Below are positions 1 to 10,500 of a stretch of DNA of 47,390 nt, piece by piece; the first letter of the stretch is position 1, and the number at the start of each line of letters is the position of its first letter. A program made the translations under genes and the position numbers. The DNA is from CAZZBK01 sp964652155 (GTDB lineage: Bacteria; Planctomycetota; Planctomycetia; Pirellulales; PNKZ01): assembly GCA_964652155.1 (NCBI GenBank), contig CAZZBK010000025.1:1-47390 (forward strand). The letters are read 5' to 3'. The notes beneath the pieces were generated by a model. The model saw nothing but the letters and a program-made list of their open reading frames with translations, was not told the origin of the DNA and made no database searches.

Positions 1-1215
1 CCGCTTTGCGATGTCCGTGGCCGTGAGGCCCTGGTCGGCCTTGAGCGGCGCGGCGCTGGCCACGAACTCGTGCATGCAACGATCCCCCTGGGGCACGTTG
101 AGAAAGTGCTTCACTTTGCTGAGCAGGTAATTTGCGTTCAGAACAGCGTGCTCGCTCACCCGACGCAGCCCGTCGGGGCCATGCGTGCGGATGTAGCAGT
201 AGGCCCGCACGAGGACGCCAACTTGGCCAAAGAAACTCCGCACGCGGCCAATCGACTTGGGGCGATCGTAGTCCAGCCGGTAGCGACCATCGTCGCCGCA
301 AACCACCGACGGCACGGGCAAATAGGGGCGCAGCCGCTCGACGACCGCGATGGGGCCCGCGCCGGGGCCGCCACCACCGTGCGGACCGCTGAACGTTTTG
401 TGCGGATTGAAATGCATCATGTCGGCACCAAAGTCGCCGGGGCGGGAAATGCCCAAAATCGCGTTCATGTTCGCGCCATCGAGATACAGCAGACCGCCAA
501 CTCCATGCACCAACTCGGCAATCTTCGCAATGTTGGGCTCGAACATGCCGAGCGTGTTGGGGTTCGTGATCATGAACACGGCCGTCTGATCGTCGAGTTT
601 CGAGCGCAGCTCGTCGAGGTCGACGAACCCCTCACTCGTGCTGCGCACGGTGATCGCCTCGAACCCGGCCACCGCCGCGCTGGCCGGGTTCGTGCCGTGG
701 GCACTGTCGGGGGAGAGGACTTTAGTGCGCGGCCGCTGCTGATCGCGAAAGTAAGCCTTGGCCGCCATCAGGGCAGTCAGCTCGCCATGAGCGCCCGCCG
801 CGGGCTGCAAGCAAACGGCCGGCAGGCCACTGATCTCCGCGAGCATGGCTTGCAACTCGTAGAGCAAATGCAGCAAGCCTTGCACGGTCGAGTCGGCCTG
901 ATACGGATGCACGTCCACGATGCCAGGCAACGAGGCCAAACGCTCATTACGCTTGGGATTGTATTTCATCGTGCACGAACCGAGCGGGTAGAAGTGCGTG
1001 TCGACCGACATGTTGAGCTGCGACAAGTTCGTGAAGTGTCGCACCACGTCGGGCTCGGCCAACTCGGGAAGCGCCGGTGGCGACGCGGCCAGCGCCGCGG
1101 CGGGAATCAGCCGCTCGACGCTCTGCGTCGGGACATCGCAGCGCGGCAGGATCGCAGCCCGGCGGCCGCTACGTGACAGTTCAAACAACGTGCGAGTGGC
1201 GCGAGTGTTACGCAT
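1..1215 (-). CDS. gcvPB: Glycine dehydrogenase (decarboxylating) subunit 2, C-terminus beyond window
   Basis: PLP-dependent half of the split P-protein of the glycine cleavage system, which decarboxylates glycine and passes the aminomethyl group to lipoyl-GcvH. The gene reads off the left edge: 405 residues are visible, against roughly 480 expected for the family, so about 80 C-terminal residues are missing. The PLP-binding lysine is K273 in the motif HFNPHKTFSGPHGGGGPG; upstream are LGSCTMKYNPK and SAHGTNPASA, both typical of GcvPB. The ATG at 1215 overlaps the stop of gcvPA by eight bases (ATGCGTAA), so translation is probably coupled and the two subunits made in equal amounts. Fourth gene of the gcvT-gcvH-gcvPA-gcvPB run. 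Confidence 0.95.
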   Translation of the reverse strand, partial: MRNTRATRTLFELSRSGRRAAILPRCDVPTQSVERLIPAAALAASPPALPELAEPDVVRHFTNLSQLNMSVDTHFYPLGSCTMKYNPKRNERLASLPGIVDVHPYQADSTVQGLLHLLYELQAMLAEISGLPAVCLQPAAGAHGELTALMAAKAYFRDQQRPRTKVLSPDSAHGTNPASAAVAGFEAITVRSTSEGFVDLDELRSKLDDQTAVFMITNPNTLGMFEPNIAKIAELVHGVGGLLYLDGANMNAILGISRPGDFGADMMHFNPHKTFSGPHGGGGPGAGPIAVVERLRPYLPVPSVVCGDDGRYRLDYDRPKSIGRVRSFFGQVGVLVRAYCYIRTHGPDGLRRVSEHAVLNANYLLSKVKHFLNVPQGDRCMHEFVASAAPLKADQGLTATDIAKR

Positions 1216-2578
1216 GGATCGGGTTGACTCGTGGGACCGATTGGGTGAGCGTCTGGGCTAAGCGATCGATTTCGTCCTTGGTCCGTTTTTCAGTCACGCT
1301 GACCAAGAAGCAGTCGGATAATTCGGGGTACCAAGTGCCGAGCGGGATGCCCGCGAAGAAGCCCGCCTCGGTCGCCTCAGAGAGCAACGACTCGACGCGC
1401 CCCTGCTTGTCCCGAATGACAAACTCCTTGAACGTCGGGCGAGCGAACGCGGCTGACAATCGCGACGTCGCGCTGAGCGTTTGTCGGGCATAGTGTGCCT
1501 TGTGCAGGCATAGCTCGGCCACCTCGCGCAGCCCTTGAGGACCCATGAGCGAAAGATAAATGGTTGCCCGCAGGGCGAATAGGCCTTGATTGGTGCAGAT
1601 GTTGCTGGTGGCTTTTTCGCGGCGGATGTGTTGCTCGCGCGTTTGCAGTGTGAGCACCCAGCAGCGTTCGCCGCGGCGGTCGACGGTTTGCCCGGCGATG
1701 CGTCCTGGCAACCGCCGCACGAGCTGTTCGCGACAAGCCATGATCCCCAGGTACGGTCCGCCGTATTGCATGGGGGTTCCCAGCGATTGTCCCTCGGCGA
1801 CGACAATATCGGCACCGTAATCGCCGGGTCGTTTGAGCAAGCCGAGGCTGATCGGATCGACGCTCGCCACCAGCAACGCGCCGGCGTCGTGGGTAATCTG
1901 GCCGATCGAGTCGACATCTTCGATGCAGCCAAAGAAGTTCGGCTGCTGCACGATCACGCATGCTGTTTGGCCGTCGACGGCCGTGAGGAACTCGGCGGGG
2001 GAGCAAACGCCGTCGTGAGCACGGACTGTGACCAGCTCGACGCCGAGGTTGTTCAAATACGTGGCGAGGATCTGCCGGTACTCGGGATGCACCGTTTCGG
2101 CGATCACGACCTTGCCGCTGCGTTGCGTCGCGGCGGTGCTCATCAAGGCGGCCTCGGCCACGGCGCTGCCGCCGTCATATAAGCTGGCGTTCGACACGTC
2201 CATGCCGGTCAGTCGCGTGATCAGCGTTTGGTACTCGAAAAAGGCTTGCAGGTTGCCTTGGCTCGCCTCGGGCTGATAGGGCGTGTACGACGTATAGAAC
2301 TCGCCGCGCGATGCGAGCGCGTCGATCACGGCGGGCACAAAGTGGTCGTAGCTCCCGCCACCCAAGAAGCACACTCGATTGCGCGGCGACAAGTTCCGAT
2401 CGGCCAACGATTGCAGATGGGCCGTGAGTTCGATCTCGGTAAGTGCCGGGGGCAAATCGAGTGGCCGACGCAAACGTGCATCGCTGGGGACTAAATCGAA
2501 CAGCGCTTCGATGGACTTCGCGCCGATCGATTGCAGCATCACGGCCACGTCGTCGGGCGTGTTAAACAAGTACGGCAT
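1208..2578 (-). CDS. gcvPA: Glycine dehydrogenase (decarboxylating) subunit 1
   Basis: N-terminal-type subunit of the split glycine decarboxylase (P-protein), 456 residues, the usual length for GcvPA. Recognisable family segments are FLGGGSYDHFVPAVID and YTPYQPEASQGNLQAFFEYQ in the first third, GGSAVAEAALM, and GTPMQYGGPYLG followed by the MGPQGLREVAEL region. It forms the alpha-beta heterotetramer with GcvPB; the catalytic lysine lies in the other subunit. The start gives MPYLFNTPDDVAVML, a normal N-terminus for the family. Its stop overlaps the gcvPB start. A gap of 165 bp holding a dispersed hairpin repeat separates it from gcvH upstream, so the operon may be partly interrupted here. Confidence 0.96.
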   Translation of the reverse strand: MPYLFNTPDDVAVMLQSIGAKSIEALFDLVPSDARLRRPLDLPPALTEIELTAHLQSLADRNLSPRNRVCFLGGGSYDHFVPAVIDALASRGEFYTSYTPYQPEASQGNLQAFFEYQTLITRLTGMDVSNASLYDGGSAVAEAALMSTAATQRSGKVVIAETVHPEYRQILATYLNNLGVELVTVRAHDGVCSPAEFLTAVDGQTACVIVQQPNFFGCIEDVDSIGQITHDAGALLVASVDPISLGLLKRPGDYGADIVVAEGQSLGTPMQYGGPYLGIMACREQLVRRLPGRIAGQTVDRRGERCWVLTLQTREQHIRREKATSNICTNQGLFALRATIYLSLMGPQGLREVAELCLHKAHYARQTLSATSRLSAAFARPTFKEFVIRDKQGRVESLLSEATEAGFFAGIPLGTWYPELSDCFLVSVTEKRTKDEIDRLAQTLTQSVPRVNPIHA

Positions 2579-2612
2579 GGCTGTTAATTCGCCTGAGAGT
2601 CGTGATATTTTA

Positions 2613-2735
2613 CCCCCTCTCCCGCCGGGAGAGGGTGACGAGCGGAGCGAGTCGGGTGAGGGTAGATGGCAGCGTCACTCGCTCAAGTTCCCTCCTCCGG
2701 CCTGACGGCCACCTGCTCCCAACGGGAGAAGGCAT
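2613..2735. repeat. Dispersed hairpin repeat between gcvH and gcvPA
   Basis: A perfect 9-bp stem CCCTCTCCC / GGGAGAGGG with a 3-base loop lies at 2615-2635, followed by an imperfect repeat-rich stretch (TGACGAGCGGAGCGAGTCGG, then GTGAGGG). A smaller stem, CTCCC-AAC-GGGAG, occurs near 2717-2729 and is followed by AAGG. The same core in slightly altered form recurs at 34491-34511. The composition and palindromes resemble the short non-coding REP-like repeats common in GC-rich genomes. It may attenuate or stabilise transcript between gcvH and gcvPA; no function is shown. Confidence 0.65.
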
Positions 2736-2743
2736 TTTCAACA

Positions 2744-3145
2744 TTAGTGCTGTTCCTCGGCGCACTGCTGCTGGTAGGTCGCGTAATCGCTCAGGGCACC
2801 GAGCCCCTCGTCGCTCGTGAGCTTGACCTTGATCATCCAACCGTTGTCATAGGCGCTGCTCCCCAAGTGCTCAAGCTGATCGGAGAGCTCACTGTGAACC
2901 GCGATCACCTCGCCCGTGACCGGGCTGTACAAATCGCTGACCGCCTTGACGCTCTCGATCTCTCCGAATGACTCGCCCGCCTTGAGCTGCCGGCCGATTT
3001 TGGGGAGTTCGATGTAGACCAAATCGGTGAGCGCTTCGAGAGCGAAGGCCGAGACGCCGACCGTGGCAATCTTGGCGCCACTCGCGTCGGTCTGGAGATG
3101 GACCCATTCGTGGGATTTGGCGAACTTAAGTTCAGCGGGATTCAC
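2744..3145 (-). CDS. gcvH: Glycine cleavage system H protein
   Basis: Lipoyl carrier of the glycine cleavage complex, shuttling the aminomethyl group between the P, T and L proteins in the cytoplasm. The lipoylated lysine sits in GEIESVKAVSDLYSPVTGEV. I place the start at the GTG at 3145 (product begins VNPAELKFAKSHEWV, 133 residues) because a strong AGGAGG lies nine bases upstream and the family begins at this point; the frame stays open further upstream but that part has no family similarity and overlaps gcvT. The stop of gcvT is 38 bp away, consistent with co-transcription. Confidence 0.95.
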   Translation of the reverse strand: MNPAELKFAKSHEWVHLQTDASGAKIATVGVSAFALEALTDLVYIELPKIGRQLKAGESFGEIESVKAVSDLYSPVTGEVIAVHSELSDQLEHLGSSAYDNGWMIKVKLTSDEGLGALSDYATYQQQCAEEQH

Positions 3146-3183
3146 GACACCTTTCCTCCTGGTGAAAGACTGCTCGAGCGAAT

Positions 3184-4293
3184 TCAACGACTCGCCTTGG
3201 GGCGACGATAAAATGGTAGTGGAACCACGCGACCGCTCTCGGCGCGGCCACGAATGTCGATGGCAACTTCGGTCCGAGCCGCGGCACAAGCGGCGTCGAC
3301 ATACGCCATCGCGATCGATTTACCGAGCGTGGGCGAAAACGTTCCGCTGGTCGTTTCGCCGACCGGATGACCGTCGCGCAGCACGGCAAAATGTTCGCGC
3401 GGTACCCGTTTGCCGTCGAGTTCGATCCCGACGCGAATGCGTGTCGGTTCGTGCTGTAGCTTGGCCAGGGCGTCATGGCCCGGAAACGATCGGCCTTCGA
3501 GATTCACGGCCATCGCCAAGCCGGCTTGCCAAGGGGTGATCGACTCGCTGAGTTCGTGACCGTAGAGGGGCATGGCCGCTTCGAGCCGCAGTGTATCGCG
3601 GCAACCCAGACCGCAAGGCGTTGCGCCGGCGTCGACGAGCGCTTGCCACACTTCCACGATCGCTCGATTGCCGACGATGAGTTCGCAGCCGTCTTCGCCC
3701 GTGTAGCCCGTGCGGCTCGCAATGCCGCCGTGCCCCGAGATGCGGGTCTCAGCTCCGGTATAGTACTTGAACTTGGCGAGATCGGCCTCGACGAGCGGCT
3801 GTGCCAGTTCCAAGGCGCGGGGCCCCTGCACGGCGATCATGCCCCACTGCAGGGTCACGTCGGTCATGAGCACGTCACGGCGGTCGGCCAAGCGTGGGGC
3901 GAGCCAAGAGAGGATTTTTTGTCGATTGCTGGCGTTGACCACGAGCAGCCAGTAGGTGCCGCCGCCGGCGTCTTGCAGGCGATACACGAGCACGTCGTCG
4001 AGAATGCCCCCCGCGTCGTTGGTGACCAGTCCGTAGCGAATCTGACCGGTTTGCATGTCGCTGGTGCGGCGCGTGACCAGTCGGTCGAGAAACTCCCCCG
4101 CGCCAGGGCCATCGAACCTCAGCCGCCCCATGTGAGAAATGTCGAACACGCCCGCCGCGGTCCGCGTGGCATGGTGTTCGTCGACGATCGACGCGTACTG
4201 CACGGGCATGGCCCAGCCGGCGAAATCGACGATGCGTCCACCCTGCGCGACGTGCCAATCATGCAGGGGGGTGGAAAGCATGGCAGTGCTCAC
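3184..4293 (-). CDS. gcvT: Aminomethyltransferase (glycine cleavage T protein)
   Basis: Transfers the one-carbon unit from aminomethyl-lipoyl-GcvH to tetrahydrofolate, releasing ammonia. Family features in order: TPLHDWHVAQGGRIVDFAGW at the N-terminus, GVFDISHMGRL, SRTGYTGEDGCELIV in the middle, and a C-terminal barrel segment with ETTSGTFSPTLGKSIAMAYV. Length is 369 residues from a GTG start (VSTAMLSTPLHDWH); an ATG four codons downstream at 4281 is equally possible and neither has a clear ribosome site. The frame is open up to 4353 but the extra residues do not look like GcvT. First gene of the gcv run and divergent from uvrA across a 244-bp gap. I looked for a glycine riboswitch in that gap and did not recognise one. 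Confidence 0.95.
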   Translation of the reverse strand: MSTAMLSTPLHDWHVAQGGRIVDFAGWAMPVQYASIVDEHHATRTAAGVFDISHMGRLRFDGPGAGEFLDRLVTRRTSDMQTGQIRYGLVTNDAGGILDDVLVYRLQDAGGGTYWLLVVNASNRQKILSWLAPRLADRRDVLMTDVTLQWGMIAVQGPRALELAQPLVEADLAKFKYYTGAETRISGHGGIASRTGYTGEDGCELIVGNRAIVEVWQALVDAGATPCGLGCRDTLRLEAAMPLYGHELSESITPWQAGLAMAVNLEGRSFPGHDALAKLQHEPTRIRVGIELDGKRVPREHFAVLRDGHPVGETTSGTFSPTLGKSIAMAYVDAACAAARTEVAIDIRGRAESGRVVPLPFYRRPKASR

Positions 4294-4482
4294 AAAATGA
4301 TTCCGTACCGGTTCGTCGCGCAAAGGGATGCAACCGTCGCCGGTGATAAACACCTACGAGCCACACAGGGCGTACGAGGGCTGCCGAGATGTCAAAAGAA
4401 CAAAGGTCGCGCAGAGTATTCTACCGATCGGTTCGTGAATTGCTAGCGACAAACAGCCGTTCTCCGATCGAGCCTCCGGGGC

Positions 4483-4488
4483 TATAAT
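4483..4488 (+). promoter_or_regulatory. Candidate -10 box upstream of the double uvrA
   Basis: A perfect TATAAT lies 49 bp before the uvrA start, in the gap between divergent gcvT and uvrA. The hexamer 17 bp upstream (TTCTCC at 4460-4465) is a poor -35 match, so this is only a candidate promoter. No obvious SOS operator is visible. Confidence 0.35.
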
Positions 4489-4537
4489 GACCGACTTGGT
4501 CTAACTTCTCCGACCGAAACGGACTTCGCGCACACCT

Positions 4538-7500
4538 ATGCCCGCCTCGGATATCGTCGTTAAAGGCGCTCGGGAGCACAATCTACGCGATGTGAGCCTG
4601 GCGCTGCCGCGCAATCAGCTTATTTGTCTCACGGGGGTCAGCGGGTCGGGCAAAAGCTCGCTGGCCTTCGATACGTTGTACGCCGAGGGGCAGCGACGCT
4701 ACGTCGAGAGCCTGTCCAGCTTCGCACGGCAATTTCTGGGGCAAATGCCCAAGCCCGATGTCGAGCACATCTCGGGCCTGAGCCCGTCGATCTCGATCTC
4801 GCAGAAGTCGAGCGGCCAGAACCCGCGCTCGACCGTGGGGACCATCACCGAAATCTACGATTACCTGCGCGTGCTCTACGCTCGGTGCGGACAAGGACAT
4901 TGTCCGCAATGCCAGCGGCCGATCACGGCCCAAACGCGCGAGCAGATCATCGACCGCATCGTCACGCTTCCCGAGGGGAGCAAGACGCTCGTGCTCGCCC
5001 CGCTGGTACGCGGACAAAAGGGGGAACATCGCGATCTGTTCACCGATTTGTTGCGGCAAGGTTTTGTTCGCGCGCGGGTCGACGGCACCGTGGTCTCGCT
5101 GACCGACAACTTGCAACTCGATCGGCAAATGCGTCACGCGATCGAGGTGGTGATCGACCGCGTGACGGTCAGTCATGGCGTGCGTAGCCGACTGGCCGAG
5201 GCGGTCGAGTTGGCGCTCAAGTTGGGCAAAGGTAATCTGATCGTCGCGCTCGAAGACGCCGCCGCGCCCGAGGGTGACGAGGCCCCCAAGCGTGCCGCGC
5301 GACGCTCGGCCCGGGCCGACACGGATCTGTACCTCTCGGCTCATTACTCGTGTACGCACTGCGGCGTGAGTTTCGAGCCGCCGACGCCTCAGTTGTTCAG
5401 CTTCAACAGTCCGCAAGGGATGTGTTCGGCCTGCTTGGGCATGGGGCAAGTGTACAGTTTCGACCCAGAACTGCTCATCCCCAACGCCGGTCGCTCGTTC
5501 AAGCAAGGGTGTTTCGAGATCATCGGTCCTTGGCCCGACCTGGGACGTTGGAAGAAGCACATCTACGACGGCGTGGCTGAGACACTCGAACATAAACTGA
5601 AACTCGATCGCGGCACGATCCTGGAGACCGCCTGGGAAGAACTCGACCCCACGCTGCAACACCAGTTGCTCTACGGTACCGGCGAGCTGCACATTACGTT
5701 CACCTGGAAACACGGGGCGGGCGTGCACAAGTACGGCGGCAAATTCGAGGGGATCATCCCCGAGTTGCTCAGCAAGTATCGCGAGAGCCAGAGCGCCATG
5801 CAGCAGCGCCAGCTCGAGCAGTACATGAAAGTCATTCCCTGCGGAGGTTGCCAGGGGACGCGGCTCAATGACCAGGCCCGGGCGGTCTTCGTCACGACCC
5901 GCTCCCCCGCGTTCGTCGAGCGTCCCACGCTCTCGCTGCCCGACGTTTGCCATCTGGCGGTGAGCGACTGCGCCGAGTTCTTCCGCGAATTGGAACTCGA
6001 CAACACCCGGCAGATCGTCGCTGCCGAAGTGCTCAAAGAGATTCGCGGCCGATTGGGCTTCCTCACTAACGTGGGGCTCGAATACCTCATGCTCGATCGG
6101 ACTGCGCCGACGCTTTCAGGCGGCGAGTCGCAACGCATCCGATTGGCCGGGCAGATCGGCTGCGGGCTCGTGGGCGTGTTGTACATCCTCGACGAGCCGT
6201 CGATCGGTTTGCATCCGCGCGACAACGACCGACTGCTTTCCACCTTGCGGCAACTACGCGACTTGGGCAACACGGTGATCGTTGTCGAGCATGACGAAGA
6301 CACGATGCGCGCCGCCGACCACCTCGTCGACTTTGGCCCAGGCGCAGGGGTGCGCGGGGGCGAGGTCGTTGCCTCGGGCAGCTACGCCGAAGTCTGCGAG
6401 GCGCCGCGGAGCGTTACGGGCGCGTTTCTCAGCGGCCGACGCACGATCGACGTGCCGAAAAAGCGACGCGCCGTCGGCGAACGAAAAATCCAAATCCTCG
6501 GCGCGCGAGCCAATAACCTCAAGAACATCGATGTCGACATCCCGCTCGGCGGACTCGTGTGCGTCACCGGTGTGTCGGGCTCGGGCAAGAGCACGCTCGT
6601 CAACGACATTCTGCTCGAAACGCTGCATCGCGACCTGAACGCGGGCGAGGGGCACCCAGGCGAGCATGACCGCATCGTTGGGGCCGAGCAACTCGACAAG
6701 CTCATCGCCATCGATCAATCGCCGATCGGCCGCACGCCGCGAAGCAACCCCGGCACGTACATCAAGGTGTTCGATGACATTCGCAAACTGTTCGCGCAGT
6801 TGACCGAGTCAAAAACACGCGGCTATCAAGAAGGCCGGTTCAGTTTCAATGTCAGCGGCGGGCGTTGCGAGGCCTGCGAAGGCAACGGCGCAAAGTGTTT
6901 GGAGATGGATTTCCTCGCCGACGTCTGGGTCACCTGCCCCGTGTGCGAAGGGCATCGCTTCAATCGCGAGACGTTGCAGGTCAAGTTCAAGGACAAGAGC
7001 ATCAGCGAAGTGCTGGAAATGGACGTCCAGCAGGCGCTCGAACACTTCGCCAACATTCCCAAGGTGCAGCACAAACTGCAAACGCTCCACGATGTCGGGC
7101 TCGACTACATTAAGATCGGTCAACCTTCGCCCACGCTGTCGGGAGGCGAGGCGCAGCGGGTCAAGTTGGCCCGTGAACTCGTTAAGCGCAGTACGGGCAA
7201 AACGCTTTATCTGCTTGACGAGCCCACGACCGGCTTGCACTTTGCCGATATTCAATTGCTGCTCAAGGTGTTGCACGACTTTGCTGACGCGGGGAACACG
7301 GTTCTCGTTGTCGAGCATAACCTGGACGTGATCAAAACGGCTGATTGGATCATCGACATGGGGCCCGAAGGGGGTGCCGGCGGCGGACGAGTGATCGCGT
7401 CAGGTACTCCCGAGCAGGTCGCCCAGGTGCCCGAGTCTTATACCGGTCGCGCGCTCCGCAAGGTGCTCGGGATCGACAAGCCGCTGCCGGTCGTGCAGCG

Positions 7501-10500
7501 TAAGGCCCCGGAGATCCCGGTCAGTCAATCGATCATCGTGCGCGGCGCGAAGCAGCATAACTTAAAGAGCATCGACGTCGAAATACCGCGCAATCAGATT
7601 ACGGTCTGTTGCGGGCCCAGCGGTTCGGGCAAAAGCTCGCTGGCGATGGACACCATCTACGCCGAAGGGCAACGGCGCTACGTTGAGAGCTTGAGCTCCT
7701 ATGCTCGCCAGTTTGTCGGACAGATGCAAAAGCCGCGGCTCGACCATATCGAGGGGCTCTCGCCGGCCATCGCCATCGAACAGAAGAACCTCGGTCATAC
7801 GCCCCGCTCGACCGTCGGCACCGTCACCGAGATTTATGACTATCTGCGAATTTTGTACGCCCGGTTGGGGCAGCCCTACTGCCCGGATTGCGACGTGCCG
7901 GTCGGCACGCAGACGGCCGATGAAATCATCGATCAGGTCTTGGCCTACGACGAGGGAGCGCGGCTGTACGTGCTCGCCCCGCTGGAGATCGACGTCGGCG
8001 AGAAATACGAGACGCTGTGGGACGACTTGCGCAAGCAGGGCTATGTGCGCGTGCGGATTGACCGGCAGACGTATCCCATCGAGTCGCCGCCGACCATCGA
8101 TCGCCGCCGCAAGCATTTGATCGAGGTGCTCGTCGACCGCGTGGTGATTCGCAAGGACGCCCGCTCACGGTTGGCCGGCAGCATCGAGAACGCCCTGGCC
8201 TTGGGCAAAGGGGTGATTCACATCGCCGTCGTGGGTGACGAGGCGCACGAGATCAACTGGCCCGTGCAGGTGTTGAGCCAGCACTTCGCTTGTCGCCGCT
8301 GTTCACGGAGCTTCGAGCCGCTCACGCCGCACAATTTCAGTTTCAACAGCGCGCTAGGCTGGTGTCCGACCTGCGAAGGGTTGGGGATCCAACTTGGCGC
8401 GAACGCCTCGTCATTGTTGCGCGATCCGAAACGGACCTTGGCGCAGGGCGCGGTGGCGCTCTGGCCCGAGGTCGACAATCGACTCTTCCAGCAAATGCTC
8501 AAGGCCTGGTGCGATCATACGGGCGTGCCGACCGACGTGCCCTTCGACCAGCTCCCCTTGCGGCAACGTCGGCTGGTCATGCATGGCACCGGAGACGCGC
8601 TGATCGACGTGCTTCCCTCGGGAGCGAAGGGCAAAGCGGCCGCGCCGCTGTTCCGCTTTCAGTACAAGGGGTTGTACCCCGCCTTGGAAGAGGCCTCGAA
8701 GCTGTCGCCGGCTTTGCGGATGCGGCTGGAACACATGGTCGACGAGGTCGAGTGCTCGACCTGCGGCGGCAGCCGGTTGCGCGACGACGCGGCCGCGGTC
8801 CGTTTTCAGGACCGCACGATCGACGAGGTCTGCCGCACACCGCTCGGCACGCTGCTCAAGCAGTGGGAATCGCTCAAGCTCACGGCCGCGCAGCGCAAGG
8901 TGGCGGGCGAATTGGTCCGCGAGGTCCGCAACCGCGTGCAATTCTTGTACGACGTGGGCCTCGAGTACCTGACGCTCGGCCGCAGCGCGCCGACACTCTC
9001 GGGCGGCGAGGCCCAGCGCATCCGGCTCGCCAGTCAAGTCGGCAGCGGCTTGACCGGCGTGCTCTATGTGCTCGACGAGCCCACGATCGGCCTGCATCCA
9101 CGCGACAATTTGCGACTCATCCAGGCGATGGCCAAGCTCCGCGACCTGGGCAACACGCTGCTGCTGGTCGAGCACGACAAGGAAGTGATTGCCGGCGCGG
9201 ATCAACTACTCGATTTTGGGCCACACAGCGGCGAGCACGGTGGCCAGGTTGTCGCGCGGGGCACGCCCAGCGACGTGGCCACGCAGATCGACAGCGTCAC
9301 CGGACCATACCTGAGCGGCCGCAAGGCGATTGGCGTGCCGAAGCAAAGAAGAGGGACGAGGGACGAGGGACGAGGGGCGAGTGGGAAGCGAGGGAAGACC
9401 AAATCATCTTCTCCCTCATCCCTCATCCCTCACACCTCATCCCTCGACATTGTCGGCGCGCGGCACAACAATTTGCGCAACGTCACGGTCTCGATTCCGC
9501 TCGGCATGTTCACGGTTGTCACCGGAGTGAGCGGCAGCGGCAAGAGCTCGCTGGTCGAGGACGTGCTGTACAACAGCCTTGCCAAAACCCTGCACCGCGC
9601 GAGCACCACGCCCGCCGCCCACGATGCGATCCGCGGCATCGAGCATATCAATAAGGTCATTCGCGTCGATCAGCAGCCGCTGGGCAATACGCCCACCTCG
9701 AACCCGGCCACCTACACGGGCGTGTTCGATTTGATTCGCGAGTTGTACGCGCACTTGCCCGAGGCCAAGCTCCGCGGCTACACGCCACGTCGGTTCAGCT
9801 TTAATGTCCCCGGCGGGCGTTGCGAAAAGTGCGAAGGCAACGGCCAGTTGCGGATCGAGATGCACTTTTTGCCCGACATTTGGGTCGAGTGCGACGAGTG
9901 CCGCGGCAAACGGTACAACCCCGAAACTCTGGCCGTGCAATTCAAGGGGCACTCGATTGCCGACGTGCTCGATATGCCCAGCAGCGCGGCGGTCGAGTTG
10001 TTCGCGAATGTGCCGCGCATCCGAAAAACTCTGCAAACGCTCTGCGACGTCGGGCTCGACTATGTGCGACTCGGGCAGGCCGCGCCGACCCTCTCGGGGG
10101 GCGAGGCGCAGCGCGTCAAACTGGCCGCCGAGTTGGCGCGCCCTGACACCGGGCAAACCCTGTACCTGCTCGATGAACCAACCACCGGCTTGCATTTTGA
10201 CGACTTGGCCAAGCTGCTCGACGTACTCAATCGGCTGGTCGACCTGGGCAATACGGTGGTGGTCATCGAGCATAATCTTGATGTGATCAAGACCGCCGAT
10301 TGGATCATCGACATGGGTCCCGAGGCGGGGGACGAAGGTGGCCAGGTCGTCGCCTGTGGCACGCCCGAGGACTTGGTCGCGCACGCCGCAGCGTATCAAA
10401 AGCACTCGAGCGCGGGTCGCAAGAAAGCGGAGTCGACGCTGCTTCGCTCGTACACGGGTGAAATGCTCGCGCCGATTTTGGCGGCGGGACCGCTCGTCGA

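Noticed and set aside
70..1176. 368-codon plus-strand frame at the left edge
   Set aside because: Antisense to gcvPB, whose PLP-lysine motif and overlap with gcvPA are clear.
4294..4537. Possible glycine riboswitch upstream of gcvT
   Set aside because: I looked for the conserved glycine aptamer core on the minus strand and found none.
4583..5953. 456-codon open frame antisense to uvrA
   Set aside because: Long antisense frames are expected in GC-rich genes; the sense strand encodes unmistakable UvrA motifs and the antisense product has no family features or ribosome site.
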